From assembly GCF_024756255.1 (NCBI RefSeq), contig NZ_JANUHB010000001.1:310001-374000 (forward strand): 64,000 nucleotides of DNA. Reading direction: 5' to 3'. Of the stretch, positions 1 through 10,274 are shown piece after piece. Positions within the stretch are counted from its first letter, which is position 1. Every line of letters begins with the position of its first letter. The position numbers and the translations under genes are program-made. Source of the stretch: Massilia agilis. Its GTDB lineage: Bacteria > Pseudomonadota > Gammaproteobacteria > Burkholderiales > Burkholderiaceae_D. Below the pieces are notes generated by a model, which was not told where the DNA came from, did no database searches, and saw nothing but the letters and a program-made list of their open reading frames with translations.

Positions 1-1
1 C

Positions 2-1324
<1,323 letters not shown>

Positions 1325-1341
1325 GTAGTTAGCCAAAAAAC

Positions 1342-1434
1342 CGTCGTCCCGGCGAATCCTCGGCGGCCCCGCCGTGACCCATGCTGAGCGTGTACTCACG
1401 CGGCGTATGGGTCCCGGCTTTCGCCGGGACGACG
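1342..1434. repeat. Dispersed palindromic repeat, copy 1
   Basis: Two arms, CGTCGTCCCGGCG and CGCCGGGACGACG, flank an inner GACCCATGCTGAG / TATGGGTCCCGGC pair. The element fills the gap between the convergent gcvP and chemoreceptor genes. Short spurious reading frames arise inside it. See the other copies at 17314, 23536, 28606, 42471, 55437 and 63115. Confidence 0.85.
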
Positions 1435-1454
1435 TTGTTTTGGGGTCGCGGTCT

Positions 1455-3128
1455 TTAATCGCGGCGCGAAGCAAGCCGCAAATGCGGATGCCCCGGCGTG
1501 CGCCGCCGGTTGTGGACCACCGGCGGCGGCTCATCCTCGTCCGTGCTGCCGGCGGCGGCGCCCTTCTCCTCCAGCGCCTCGTCGAGCCGGAACGCCGACA
1601 CCGCCTTCGACAAGGTCAGCGCCTGCATCTGCAGCGTGCGCGCGGCCGCCGCCGCTTCCTCGACCAGCGCCGAGTTCCGCTGCGTCATCTGGTCCATCTG
1701 CACGATCGCCTGGTTCACCTCCGACAGCCCGCTGGCCTGCTCCACGCTCGCGCTGCTGATCTGGCTGATGATGGTGCCCACCTGCTGCACCGAGCTGGCG
1801 ATGTGCGCCATCCGGTGGCTGGCCTCGGCCGCCCACGCGGTGCCGCCCTCGATCTGCGCCACCGACTGCACCGCCAGCGCGCGGATCTCGTGCGCCGCCG
1901 CGCTGGCGCGCAGCGACAGCTGGCGCACGTCGCTGGCCACCTGCGCGAAGCCATGCCCGTGCTCGCCCGCGCGCGCCGCCTCCACCGCCGCGTTCAGCGC
2001 CAGCGTCCCGGTCTCGTTGGCGATTTCGTCGATCGCGCCCACCAGCTCGGCCACCCGGCGCGAGCTGCCCTTGACCGATTCCATCGTGTGCATCAGCTGG
2101 TCCACCACGCTGCCGCCCTGCTGCGCCACCGTCGAGGCGTTTTCCACCAGCCGGTTGGCAGTCTGCGCGCTGTCCGCCGTCAGGTTCACCGTGGCCGCCA
2201 GCTCCTGCATCGAGGACGCCGCCTGCTCCAGCGAGGTAGCACGGAACACCGCGCGGGTCGACAGGTTCAGGTCGCCCAGCGCGATGTTGCGCGAGGCCGA
2301 CCCGATCGTGCGTGCCGACTCCAGGATCGTGCGCAAGGTGCCGTTCAGGTTGCGGATGCTGGCGTCGAGCGTGCGCGAGGTCTGGGCGATCTCGTCGTTG
2401 CCGTACACGCGCTGCTTGACCGTCAGGTCGCCGCTGGCCAGGTCGATCGCCGCCGCCCCGATCCCGCGGATCTCCTGCAGCAGCGAGCGCCGCACCGCCA
2501 TGGTGATCGCCAGCGACAGCGCGATCGACAGCACGATCACGACCGGCATCAGGGTGGAGGTGACACGGTAGTCTTCAGCCGCCTCGGCCGAGGCCTTCTC
2601 GGAGAGCTCCTGCTCCATGCGCGACAACTCGGTCAGGCGCTGCGCCACCACGGTGAATGCATCGTCGGCCTTTTGCATGGCATTGGCGCTGATCGACTGG
2701 TCGTTTTGCGACATCTCGATCACGTCCTGCACCGCGCGCACGTACAGGCGATGGGCCGCCGCCGCCTGGTCCACGTAGCGCCGCTCGGGGCTGCTGGCCG
2801 GGGTCATCTCGGCCAGTCCGGCAAAGCCGCGCTCGAGCGCGCCGTGCTGGCGCTCGATCTGCACCACCAGCGGATCGGTGCGCCGGCGCGGAAAACTGCC
2901 GCTGATCCACGACAGCAGCCGGTAGCTGTCCGCATGGGCCTTCTGCGCGGTGGCCACCAGGTCGGACGCGGCGCGCATGTGCACCGCGCGCTGCTGCACA
3001 ATGGTTTCCAGCGACTGGTTCTGGCGCACCATTGCATAATAGGCGCCACAGGACAGCGCAACGAGCAGCAGCAGCACCGCGCCGGGCGCGAGCAGCAGCT
3101 TGGGACCGATCTTCAGGCGCGCGAGCAT
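1455..3128 (-). CDS. Methyl-accepting chemotaxis protein (transmembrane chemoreceptor)
   Basis: This is a 557-residue chemoreceptor. It has a membrane segment near residues 10-28 (PKLLLAPGAVLLLLVALSCG), a ~165-residue periplasmic four-helix-type sensor region, a second membrane segment near 190-215, a HAMP linker and a cytoplasmic signalling domain. The hairpin tip LALNAAVEAARAGEHGHGFA is the CheA/CheW contact region. No C-terminal NWETF-type pentapeptide for CheR/CheB docking is present; the tail is basic and Pro-rich. The start was chosen at 3128 because GGAGGAAG lies directly upstream; the open frame extends 57 codons further without a better site. No other che gene is nearby, so the ligand cannot be inferred. 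Confidence 0.93.
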   Translation of the reverse strand: MLARLKIGPKLLLAPGAVLLLLVALSCGAYYAMVRQNQSLETIVQQRAVHMRAASDLVATAQKAHADSYRLLSWISGSFPRRRTDPLVVQIERQHGALERGFAGLAEMTPASSPERRYVDQAAAAHRLYVRAVQDVIEMSQNDQSISANAMQKADDAFTVVAQRLTELSRMEQELSEKASAEAAEDYRVTSTLMPVVIVLSIALSLAITMAVRRSLLQEIRGIGAAAIDLASGDLTVKQRVYGNDEIAQTSRTLDASIRNLNGTLRTILESARTIGSASRNIALGDLNLSTRAVFRATSLEQAASSMQELAATVNLTADSAQTANRLVENASTVAQQGGSVVDQLMHTMESVKGSSRRVAELVGAIDEIANETGTLALNAAVEAARAGEHGHGFAQVASDVRQLSLRASAAAHEIRALAVQSVAQIEGGTAWAAEASHRMAHIASSVQQVGTIISQISSASVEQASGLSEVNQAIVQMDQMTQRNSALVEEAAAAARTLQMQALTLSKAVSAFRLDEALEEKGAAAGSTDEDEPPPVVHNRRRTPGHPHLRLASRRD

Positions 3129-3315
3129 GGCTTCCTCCACCGTGGCCGGGGCCGCGCATCGCGCCGGCCGCACTGGCGATTGGCCGGGATGTTCATGGCA
3201 CTGGGCTCGATATCTTGGGCGTAATTTCCAAAGCGCATTGAGCCAATCTACGCTGTCCGGCAAAATGGGAATTTGAGACCGGTCAAACGGCACCGGCATT
3301 TGAAAAGGATCATCG

Positions 3316-3660
3316 ATGAACCGCGCGCTCGCCGCCGCCCTGCTGTCCGCCTTCGTGTTTCCGGGTGCCGGCCACCTGTACCTGCGCCGGCCGCGCCGCG
3401 CCGGGCTGTTCCTCGTGCCGGCGCTGCTGGCCGCCGCCGTCTATGTGGACGACATCACCACGCAGGCTTCGCGCATGGTCGACCAGATTTTGGCCGGCAC
3501 GCTCGCGCCCGACCCTGCCGCGATCGCCGCGCGCCTGCACGCACAGGACGGCGGCTCGCCGCTGCTCACGCTCTGCGGTTTCATCCTGGTCGCCGCCTGG
3601 ATCGGCAGCATCGTCGATGCGTTTGTCGTGGCCCGTCGCGCCACGCCGCCGGCGCGCTAG
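3316..3660 (+). CDS. Small membrane protein of unknown function
   Basis: This 114-residue protein has two or three predicted hydrophobic segments: the N-terminus with FVFPGAGHLYLRR, residues ~34-44 and residues ~83-105 (TLCGFILVAAWIGSIVDAFV). The FPGAGHLYL stretch resembles the 'GxGHxYLG' turn of small TM2-like membrane proteins, but I do not recognise a family. AAGGA lies 8 bases before the start codon. It is divergent from the chemoreceptor gene and 41 bp upstream of the first cupin gene, so co-transcription is possible. Confidence 0.7.
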   Translation: MNRALAAALLSAFVFPGAGHLYLRRPRRAGLFLVPALLAAAVYVDDITTQASRMVDQILAGTLAPDPAAIAARLHAQDGGSPLLTLCGFILVAAWIGSIVDAFVVARRATPPAR

Positions 3661-3701
3661 GATATGCAATGGTTCCGCCCCTCTTTTCGAAAGGACGACC
3701 C

Positions 3702-4115
3702 ATGACGTTGCAAAGAGCCACCTTCGCCGGCGCGCTGTGCGCCCTCGGCCTGCTTGCCGCCGCACCCGTTCTGGCCCAGGCCGACGATCCCGCCCCCGCG
3801 CTCAAGCGCGTCGAGGTGTTCCGCGACGCCGTCGCCGCACCGGGCCACGAAGCGGTGGTGATGCGGGTCGAACTGGCGCCGGGCAGGCAGGCGGGACGCC
3901 ACACCCACCCGGGCGACGAGATCAGCTACGTCACCGAGGGCGAAGGCGTGTTGCTGGTCGACGGCGAACCGCCGCGTCACCTCAAGGCGGGCGATGCGTT
4001 CGTGATCAAGGCCGGCCGCGTGCACGACGCGCGCAACGACAGCGCCGCACCGATGCATCTGCTGGGCGTGTACGTGGTGGAGAAAGGCAAGCCGCTGGCG
4101 ACACCAGTCAAGTAA
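3702..4115 (+). CDS. Secreted cupin-domain protein (first of a tandem pair)
   Basis: This is a 137-residue protein. An N-terminal signal peptide (ALCALGLLAAAPVLAQ, cleavage after AQA expected) is followed by one small cupin barrel. Metal-binding cupin motif 1 is GRHTHPGDEISYVTEGEG (two His and Glu). Motif 2 is AFVIKAGRVHDARN (third His). The start at 3702 has the leader TTCGAAAGGACGACCC, which is nearly identical to the leader of the next gene. The protein is about the same length as, and very similar to, the product at 4205-4627. A periplasmic metal-dependent small-molecule-binding or enzymatic role is likely, but the substrate is unknown. Confidence 0.88.
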   Translation: MTLQRATFAGALCALGLLAAAPVLAQADDPAPALKRVEVFRDAVAAPGHEAVVMRVELAPGRQAGRHTHPGDEISYVTEGEGVLLVDGEPPRHLKAGDAFVIKAGRVHDARNDSAAPMHLLGVYVVEKGKPLATPVK

Positions 4116-4204
4116 CGGCCGGATCGGCCGCACTGCGGTCCGACGCGAGGTCTAAGGAGTGACGCCCCATCCGGCGGAACCCCTTGACTTCGAAAGGAAC
4201 GACC

Positions 4205-4627
4205 ATGGCCCTGCAACCCTGTTCCAGAGCATTAGCCGGCGCGTTGTGCGCGCTCGGCCTGGGCGCCGCATTGCCGGTGCTGGCCCAATCGCCCGCCGCG
4301 CCGCCGCCGGCGCTCAAGCGCACCATCGTCGAGCGCGCCGACGTGGCCCAGCCGGGGCGCGAAGCCGTGGTGGTGAAGGCCGAACTGGCGGCGGGCGGCC
4401 ACGCCGGGCGGCACACCCATCCGGGTGACGAGATCAGCTACCTCGTCGATGGCGACGGCGCGATCCTGGTCGATGGCGAAGCGCCGCGCAAGCTCAAGCC
4501 AGGCGAAGCATTCGTGGTCAAGGCCGGCAAGGTGCACGACCTGCGCAACGACGGCAGCGCGCCGATGCACCTGATCGGGGTGTACGTGGTGGAGAAAGGC
4601 AAGCCGCTGGCCACGCCGGCCAAATAG
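4205..4627 (+). CDS. Secreted cupin-domain protein (second of a tandem pair)
   Basis: This is a 140-residue paralogue of the preceding gene. It has a signal peptide (ALCALGLGAALPVLAQS) and a single cupin with GRHTHPGDEISYLVDGDG and AFVVKAGKVHDLRN, keeping the three His and one Glu ligands. The C-terminus MHLIGVYVVEKGKPLATPAK matches that of its neighbour almost residue for residue. The chosen start follows CTTCGAAAGGAACGACC, so the duplication apparently included the ribosome-binding leader. It lies 89 bp after the first cupin gene and 13 bp before the lipoprotein gene, suggesting one operon. Confidence 0.88.
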   Translation: MALQPCSRALAGALCALGLGAALPVLAQSPAAPPPALKRTIVERADVAQPGREAVVVKAELAAGGHAGRHTHPGDEISYLVDGDGAILVDGEAPRKLKPGEAFVVKAGKVHDLRNDGSAPMHLIGVYVVEKGKPLATPAK

Positions 4628-4640
4628 GAGGTCAACTGCC

Positions 4641-5120
4641 ATGAAGCCACTGACTGCCATCGCCAGCGTCTTGCTCGCCGGCTGCGCCGTAAGTATCGGC
4701 TCCCCGAATGGACAGCAGCCCACCCAGGCACAAACCTGCAAGCCGACGTCCGAGCAAGAAATTGCGGCCCTGTTCGACCGCTGGAACCAGTCGCTGCAGA
4801 CGGGCGACCCGCGCCAGGTGGCCGCCAACTACGCCGAGCAATCGATCCTGCTTGCCACGGTCTCGGCCCGGCCGCGTCTTACCACCGCCGACCGGGAGGA
4901 TTACTTCAAGCACTTCCTCGAGAACGGCCCGTCCGGCAAGATCGATTTGCGGCGCGTCTACCTTGGCTGCAACTCGGCCGTGGACGCCGGGCTGTACACG
5001 TTCACCTTCGCGCGCACCGGCGCGGTCGTGCACGCGCGCTATACCTACACCTACCGCTGGGATGGTGCCAGGTGGCTGATCACCACCCACCACTCGTCCG
5101 CGCTGCCGGCGGAAAAGTAA
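4641..5120 (+). CDS. SnoaL-like / DUF4440-type lipoprotein
   Basis: This is a 159-residue protein with a lipobox (IASVLLAGC, lipidated Cys15). One NTF2-fold domain follows: SEQEIAALFDRWNQSLQTGDPRQVAANYAEQSILLAT at the front, and the strand-rich end YTYTYRWDGARWLITTHHSSALP. This is the pattern of the CaMKII-association/SnoaL-like superfamily (DUF4440), whose members bind small hydrophobic ligands or act as isomerases. AGGAGGT precedes the start. It sits 13 bp after the second cupin gene, so it is probably the last gene of the cupin operon and exported with them. The specific function is unknown. Confidence 0.82.
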   Translation: MKPLTAIASVLLAGCAVSIGSPNGQQPTQAQTCKPTSEQEIAALFDRWNQSLQTGDPRQVAANYAEQSILLATVSARPRLTTADREDYFKHFLENGPSGKIDLRRVYLGCNSAVDAGLYTFTFARTGAVVHARYTYTYRWDGARWLITTHHSSALPAEK

Positions 5121-5157
5121 GTGGCACAAAGCGGGCCGGATCGCCGGACGGCTTGTG

Positions 5158-5185
5158 CCCACGCGGCGCTTGTGAACCGCGTGGG
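5158..5185. other. GC-rich inverted repeat between convergent genes
   Basis: CCCACGCGG and CCGCGTGGG form a 9-bp stem with a 10-base loop between the convergent lipoprotein gene and prfC. There is no T tract on either side. It could slow transcription or be chance. Confidence 0.35.
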
Positions 5186-5228
5186 GTGAAGCCGGCCGCC
5201 GGCCAGCCGAACGTGCCCGCCGGGGGTA

Positions 5229-6896
5229 TCAGTCCAGCTTGGCCGCGTGCTCGCGCGTGGCGTGGAACTTGAGCTTGGGCCAGCGTTCCTCGGTCAGGCG
5301 CAGGTTCACGCTCGACGTGGCCAGGTAGGCCAGGTTGCCGGCCGCGTCGTACGCGACGTTGGGCGCCAGCGCCTGTTCGAAGTCCGACAGCGCCTTCTTG
5401 TCGTCCGAGCTGACCCAGCGCGCGCTGCTGATGCTGGCGCCTTCGAACATCGCGTCCACGCCGTATTCGTTGAGCAGGCGGGAAGCCACCACCTCGAACT
5501 GCAGCACGCCCACCGCGCCCAGGATCAGGTCGCTGCCCAGGACCGGCTTGAACACCTGCACCGCGCCCTCCTCGCCCAGCTGCTGCAAGCCCTTCTGCAG
5601 CTGCTTGGTCTTGAGCGGGTTGCGGATGCGCACCACGCGGAACAGCTCCGGCGCAAAATACGGGATGCCGGTGAACGAGAGCATTTCGCCCTCGGAGAAG
5701 CTGTCGCCGATCTGCATGTTGCCGTGGTTGGGCAGGCCGATGATGTCGCCAGCGTAGGCTTCCTCGACCTGCTCGCGCGAGGACGCCATGAAGGTCACCA
5801 CCTGCGACAGCTTGACCTCGCGCGAGAGGCGCAAATGCTTGACCTTCATGCCCTTTTCAAAGCGGCCCGAGCACACGCGCAGGAAGGCGATGCGGTCGCG
5901 GTGCGCCGGGTCCATGTTGGCCTGGATCTTGAACACGAAGCCCGAAAAGCGCGGCTCGACCGGTTCGACCTTGCGCACCGTGGCGTCGCGCTCGCGCGGT
6001 GGCGGCGCCCAGTCCACCAGCGAGGACAGGATCTCGCGCACGCCGAAGTTGTTGATCGCCGAGCCAAAGAACACCGGGGTCTGGATGCCGTCCAAAAAGC
6101 GCTGCAGGTCGAACGGGTGCGAGGCGCCGTGCACCAGCTCCACTTCCATCTTCAGCTGCTCCATTTCGAGCGGGAACATTTCCATCAGCTTGGGGTTGTC
6201 GATGCCCTTGACGATCTCGAAGGCGCCGTCGGCGCGTTCCTCGCCGGCGCGGAACAGCATCACCTCGTCGTTGAGCAGGTGGTACACGCCGCGGAAACTC
6301 TTGCCCATGCCGATCGGCCAGGTCACCGGCGCGCACTCGATCTCGAGCACCGACTCGACCTCGTCGAGCAGCTCGAGCGGGTCGCGGGTTTCGCGGTCGA
6401 GCTTGTTCATGAAGGTCACGATCGGGGTGCTGCGCATGCGGCACACGTCCAGGAGCTTGATGGTCTGCTCTTCCACGCCCTTGGCCGCGTCGATCACCAT
6501 CAGGGCCGAGTCGACCGCGGTCAGCACGCGGTAGGTGTCTTCCGAGAAGTCCTGGTGGCCCGGGGTATCGAGCAGGTTGATCACGTGGTCGCGGAACTCG
6601 AACTGCATCACCGAGCTGGCCACCGAAATGCCGCGCTGCTTTTCGATCTCCATCCAGTCGGACGTGGCGTGGCGCCCGCTCTTCCTGGCCTTGACGGTGC
6701 CGGCGAGCTGGATCGCGCCCGAGAACAGCAGCAGTTTTTCGGTCAGCGTGGTCTTGCCCGCGTCCGGGTGCGAAATGATGCCGAAGGTGCGGCGCCGCGC
6801 CACCTCGCGCGCAATCTGCGCGGGCTGCTTGGCGGCGCTGCCGTCCTGGGTGTCTGGAGTCGTTGCTGCGTGATCGGTAGCCATAGTCTCGGCCAT
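5229..6896 (-). CDS. prfC: Peptide chain release factor 3 (RF3)
   Basis: This GTPase recycles RF1/RF2 from the ribosome after peptide release. The 555-residue protein is slightly longer than the ~530-residue family norm because of a ~25-residue low-complexity N-terminal extension. GTPase motifs are SHPDAGKT at 42-49 (G1), DTPGHQDF (G3) and NKLD (G4). The RF3-specific [18 protein letters not shown] switch region and the C-terminal [13 protein letters not shown] are present. The gene is monocistronic, convergent with the lipoprotein gene and divergent from the pilin operon. Confidence 0.97.
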   Translation of the reverse strand: MAETMATDHAATTPDTQDGSAAKQPAQIAREVARRRTFGIISHPDAGKTTLTEKLLLFSGAIQLAGTVKARKSGRHATSDWMEIEKQRGISVASSVMQFEFRDHVINLLDTPGHQDFSEDTYRVLTAVDSALMVIDAAKGVEEQTIKLLDVCRMRSTPIVTFMNKLDRETRDPLELLDEVESVLEIECAPVTWPIGMGKSFRGVYHLLNDEVMLFRAGEERADGAFEIVKGIDNPKLMEMFPLEMEQLKMEVELVHGASHPFDLQRFLDGIQTPVFFGSAINNFGVREILSSLVDWAPPPRERDATVRKVEPVEPRFSGFVFKIQANMDPAHRDRIAFLRVCSGRFEKGMKVKHLRLSREVKLSQVVTFMASSREQVEEAYAGDIIGLPNHGNMQIGDSFSEGEMLSFTGIPYFAPELFRVVRIRNPLKTKQLQKGLQQLGEEGAVQVFKPVLGSDLILGAVGVLQFEVVASRLLNEYGVDAMFEGASISSARWVSSDDKKALSDFEQALAPNVAYDAAGNLAYLATSSVNLRLTEERWPKLKFHATREHAAKLD

Positions 6897-7004
6897 CCTG
6901 TGGCCCTTGCAAAACCCTCGATTTTACCGGCTCGCGGCGCGCTTGTGTGAAACCGCGCCATCGTCGCCCTGCCCGGCCGGCCCAGGCCCGGCCCGGGTGC
7001 GCGC

Positions 7005-7060
7005 TTGTCAGCATTTTGTCAGCTTGTTTTCAGGCATTTGACAGCTTGAAAGTTTATACT
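7005..7060 (+). promoter_or_regulatory. Candidate control region of the minor-pilin operon
   Basis: Three near-identical octamers, TTGTCAGC (7005), TTGTCAGC (7016) and TTGACAGC (7038), precede a good -10 box, TATACT at 7055-7060. No -35 hexamer lies 17 bp upstream of TATACT, which would fit activator-dependent initiation. The octamers are observed; the regulatory role is inference. Confidence 0.35.
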
Positions 7061-7098
7061 GAGCAACATTTCCAGCCATCCGTTCAAGGAGCGCCACC

Positions 7099-7509
7099 AT
7101 GCAGCAGCGCCTTCGCCTGACATCCGCCCGCCTGCGCGGGTTCACCCTGATCGAACTGATGGTCGTGCTCGCGATTATCGGCATTCTCGCCGCGATCGCC
7201 TACCCGGCGTATGGCAAGTACCGGGTCAACGGCAACCGGGCCGCGGCGCAGGCGCACCTGATGGAGCTGGCACAGGCCGAAACCCAGTACCTGACCGACA
7301 ACCGCGCCTACGCCGACACCGTGGCCAAGCTGGGCACCACCACCCCGCCGTCCGTCAGCGACAACTACGACGTGTCGTTCGAAGTCTCCGATGGCCCGCC
7401 GCCGAGCTTCAAGATCATCGCCACGCCCAAGGTCGGCACCATCCAGGCCAGCGACGTGACGCTGACGATCAACGACGCCGGCCAGAAGACCCCGACCGAC
7501 AAATGGTAA
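7099..7509 (+). CDS. Type IV minor pilin, PilE-like
   Basis: This 136-residue prepilin has the class III signal LRG|FTLIELMVVLAIIGILAAIAYPAY. PilD should cleave after Gly14 and N-methylate Phe, and Glu+5 is present for subunit docking. The globular part is short and ends in DNAGQKTPTDKW. No two-cysteine D-loop is present, unlike major pilins. GGAG precedes the start. It opens a six-gene operon and overlaps the next gene by 7 bp (ATGGTAA). In related genomes a PilE-type minor pilin belongs to the tip-priming complex with PilVWX and PilY1; here it comes first rather than last. Confidence 0.9.
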   Translation: MQQRLRLTSARLRGFTLIELMVVLAIIGILAAIAYPAYGKYRVNGNRAAAQAHLMELAQAETQYLTDNRAYADTVAKLGTTTPPSVSDNYDVSFEVSDGPPPSFKIIATPKVGTIQASDVTLTINDAGQKTPTDKW

Positions 7510-7970
7510 CCCGCCCGAGCGCCGCGCACGGCTTCACCCTGCCCGAACTGCTGGCCGTGGTCGCGATCATGTCCATTTTGGCGGCGACGGCCGCCCCCGC
7601 GGTCACCGCGCTGATCGCCGGGCAGCGCGCGCGCTCGGCCAGCAGCGACCTGTTGACCTCCCTGAATCGCGCCCGCAGCGAAGCGATCAAGCGCAACACG
7701 GCGGTGACGCTGCGCCCCGAGACGGCCGGCAGCTGGCCGAGCGGCTGGCGCATCCCCAACCCCAGCGATACCGGCCACCCGATCGAGGTGCACAACCCGC
7801 TGACCGGCGCCACCGTCACCGGGCCGTCCTCGGTGGTGTACCTGCCCAACGGCCGGATCAGGGCCACGGAGTCGGTGTCGTTCGACATCTCCTTTGCCAA
7901 CGCCGCCAAGCACCGCTGCGTGACGGTGGACCTGAGCGGCCGGCCCTACCTCAAAAACGACGCCTGCTGA
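7503..7970 (+). CDS. fimT: Type IV pilus minor pilin FimT/FimU (GspH-type)
   Basis: This is a 155-residue pseudopilin with HG|FTLPELLAVVAIMSILAATAAP; cleavage after Gly10 and Glu+5 are expected. The body shows the GspH/FimT pattern: SASSDLLTSLNRARSEAIKRNTAVTLRP after the helix, WPSGWRI, and the end HRCVTVDLSGRPYL with paired cysteines. FimT/FimU prime pilus assembly, and some FimT proteins bind DNA during natural transformation. It overlaps the upstream pilin gene and lies 5 bp before pilV. Confidence 0.9.
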   Translation: MVTRPSAAHGFTLPELLAVVAIMSILAATAAPAVTALIAGQRARSASSDLLTSLNRARSEAIKRNTAVTLRPETAGSWPSGWRIPNPSDTGHPIEVHNPLTGATVTGPSSVVYLPNGRIRATESVSFDISFANAAKHRCVTVDLSGRPYLKNDAC

Positions 7971-7975
7971 CCATC

Positions 7976-8596
7976 ATGCACCCACCTTCCCCACGCCTTC
8001 GCGCCCGCCAGCGCGGCACCACCCTGGTCGAGGTCCTGGTGACCGTCATCCTGCTCGCCTTCGGCCTGCTCGGGATCGCGGCGCTGCAGGCCAAGGCCCA
8101 GGTCGGCACGATCGAGTCCTACCAGCGCGCCCAGGCAGTCGTGCTGCTGCAGGACATGCGCGCCCGCATCATGAGCAATGGCGACGCGGCCGCCGACTAC
8201 GTCACCGGCACCAGCACCCCGCTGGGCACCAGCACCACCAACCCCGGCCTGGCGGACTGCGACGCGCTGGTCGCGGCGGCCGATGCCGACAAGGCCACGT
8301 CGGTGCGCGACATGTGCGAATGGAGCAATGCGCTCAAGGGCGCGGCCGAGGTGCAAGGCACCGCCAACACCGGCGCCATGATCGGCGCGCGCGGCTGCAT
8401 CGAGCAGATCCAGGCCCAGGATGCGTCGGCCGGCGTGTGCCGCCCGGGCATCTACCGCCTGACCGTGGCTTGGCAGGGCATGCACCCGACCCGCACGCAA
8501 AGTCTGGCCTGCGGGGCCAACGCCTACGGCAACAACGACAGCTACCGGCGCGCCATCTCGGTGCAGGTGGCGGTCGGCCTGCCCAGCTGCAGCTGA
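7976..8596 (+). CDS. pilV: Type IV pilus minor pilin PilV
   Basis: This 206-residue protein has the prepilin signal QRG|TTLVEVLVTVILLAFGLLGIAALQ, with Glu+5 and the GLLGIA segment typical of PilV. The Cys-containing globular domain ends in a run of SVQVAVGLPSCS. It probably forms part of the PilV-PilW-PilX-FimU tip complex that holds PilY1. The start lies 5 bp after the fimT stop with no clear Shine-Dalgarno sequence, so translation is probably coupled. Confidence 0.9.
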   Translation: MHPPSPRLRARQRGTTLVEVLVTVILLAFGLLGIAALQAKAQVGTIESYQRAQAVVLLQDMRARIMSNGDAAADYVTGTSTPLGTSTTNPGLADCDALVAAADADKATSVRDMCEWSNALKGAAEVQGTANTGAMIGARGCIEQIQAQDASAGVCRPGIYRLTVAWQGMHPTRTQSLACGANAYGNNDSYRRAISVQVAVGLPSCS

Positions 8597-8605
8597 GGAA
8601 CCGAG

Positions 8606-9667
8606 ATGAAGCCTACCCCCAAGTTGCCCCTGCCGCGCCGCGCGCGCGGCTTCACGATGGCCGAACTGATGGTGGCCGTGGCGATCGGCCTGCTGATTTT
8701 GGCCGGCATGACCAGCCTGTTCGTGCGTAACAGCCGCGCCCAAGCCGAGATCGAAAAGGCCAACCGCCAGATCGAGAACGGGCGCTACGGCATTGACGTG
8801 ATCACCGCCGACCTGCGCAACGCCGGCTTCTACGGCGAGTTCGACCCGACCCCGCTGGGCGAGCCGACCGCGCTGGCCGATCCCTGCGCCACCGACCTGG
8901 CTGCGATCAAGGTGGCGCTGCCGCTGCACGTGCAAGGCTACGACGGCAGCGCCCCCGGCTGCATCTCGGACGTGCGCAGCGGTACCGACGTGCTGGTGGT
9001 GCGGCATACGCGCGGGTGCACCACCGGCAGCGCCGACTGCGACGACGTGGCCGGCCCGCTGTTCCAGGCCTCGCTGTGCAGCACCGAGCTGGCCATGACG
9101 ACCATCCCCGAGAACTGGTTCCAGCTCGACACCGACGCGACCAAGCTCACCCGCACCGGGCGCGACTGCACCACGGCGGCGGTGACGCGCCGCTTCATCA
9201 CCCACATCTATTACGTCGCCAACAACGACCAGCCCAACGACCACATCCCCACCCTCAAGCGCGCCGAGCTGCAGCTGGTGGACGGCGGGCTGCAATTCGT
9301 GCCCGTGCCGCTCGCCGAAGGCATCGAAAACCTCCAGCTCGAATACGGCATCGACACCAACGGCGACGGCAAGGTGGACATGGTCAGCGCCGACCCGACC
9401 AATGCGGTGGACCCAAGCGTTGCCGCCGGCTGCAGCTCCGGCAGCTGCGGGCCGCGCAACTGGCACAACGTGCTGACGGTCCGGCTCAGCTTGGTCGCGC
9501 GCAACACCGAAGCCACGCTTGGCTACAAGGACACCCGCCAGTACAAGCTCGGCCACAACGCCGATGGCAGCGAGTACGTGCAGGCCGCCGCCAACGACAG
9601 CTTCAAGCGCCACGTATTCCAGTCGCTGGTGCCGATGCCCAACCCGATCGGAAGGAAACAACCATGA
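8606..9667 (+). CDS. pilW: Type IV pilus assembly protein PilW
   Basis: This is a 353-residue prepilin-like protein with ARG|FTMAELMVAVAIGLLILAGMTSLFV (Glu+5 present). Typical PilW features are the long globular region, paired cysteines (DPCATD, APGCISD, CTTGSADC) and the segment EGIENLQLEYGIDTNGDGKVD. The latter contains a DTNGDGKVD loop that could bind calcium. AGGAA lies before the start. The stop overlaps the pilX start by 4 bp (ATGA). Confidence 0.92.
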   Translation: MKPTPKLPLPRRARGFTMAELMVAVAIGLLILAGMTSLFVRNSRAQAEIEKANRQIENGRYGIDVITADLRNAGFYGEFDPTPLGEPTALADPCATDLAAIKVALPLHVQGYDGSAPGCISDVRSGTDVLVVRHTRGCTTGSADCDDVAGPLFQASLCSTELAMTTIPENWFQLDTDATKLTRTGRDCTTAAVTRRFITHIYYVANNDQPNDHIPTLKRAELQLVDGGLQFVPVPLAEGIENLQLEYGIDTNGDGKVDMVSADPTNAVDPSVAAGCSSGSCGPRNWHNVLTVRLSLVARNTEATLGYKDTRQYKLGHNADGSEYVQAAANDSFKRHVFQSLVPMPNPIGRKQP

Positions 9668-10257
9668 GCGCGCCGATGCTACACCGCGAACGCGGCATCA
9701 CGCTGGTGATGGCGCTCATCATGCTGGTGCTGCTGACCTTGCTTGCGCTGACCAGCATCACCCTGGGCAACTCCAACCTGCAAATCGTCAGCAACATGCA
9801 GCAGCGCGAGCAGGCCGTCTCGGCCGCCTACCAGGTGCTGGAGGAGACGATCAGCTCGACCCGTTTCTTCAACACGCCCGACGCCGCGCTGGCCAACCCC
9901 TGCGGTGCCCCCAACCAGCGCTGCGTGGACACCGACGGCGACGGCAAGACCGACATCAAGGTCACGCTCACCCCGTCGCCGGCCTGCGTGAAGGCGCAGG
10001 CCATCCTGAACAGCAACCTGAACCTGGAAGACTCGGAAGACGCCGGTTGCGCGGTCGGCAGCAGCCAGTTCTTCGGCGTGGCCGGCGCCACCACCGGCAG
10101 CTCGGAATGCGGCAACACCACCTGGGACATCACCGCGGTGGCGACCGACGTGGTCACCGACGCCTCGGTCAAGGTCACGCAGGGCGTGTCCGTACGCGTG
10201 GCCACGGACGACATCGTTACCAACTGCACGCCGGCCTCCGCGGCCGCGGCCAACTGA
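9664..10257 (+). CDS. pilX: Type IV pilus minor pilin PilX
   Basis: This is a 197-residue protein with the PilX-type N-terminus ERG|ITLVMALIMLVLLTLLALTS. It lacks Glu at +5 (Met instead), as usual for PilX, which is thought to cap the minor-pilin complex. A DTDGDGKTD loop near residues 84-92 looks like a calcium site. Four to six cysteines follow. The start was set at 9664 because the frame upstream merely runs inside pilW and because the ATGA overlap and prepilin signal fit. Confidence 0.9.
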   Translation: MSAPMLHRERGITLVMALIMLVLLTLLALTSITLGNSNLQIVSNMQQREQAVSAAYQVLEETISSTRFFNTPDAALANPCGAPNQRCVDTDGDGKTDIKVTLTPSPACVKAQAILNSNLNLEDSEDAGCAVGSSQFFGVAGATTGSSECGNTTWDITAVATDVVTDASVKVTQGVSVRVATDDIVTNCTPASAAAAN

Positions 10258-10274
10258 ACCGGAACAGGGATGCC

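Noticed and set aside
1374..3224. Long plus-strand open frame opposite the chemoreceptor
   Set aside because: It is a shadow of the GC-rich minus-strand gene. It has no homology-like motif and is Arg/Ala/Leu-rich, while the minus strand encodes a clear chemoreceptor.
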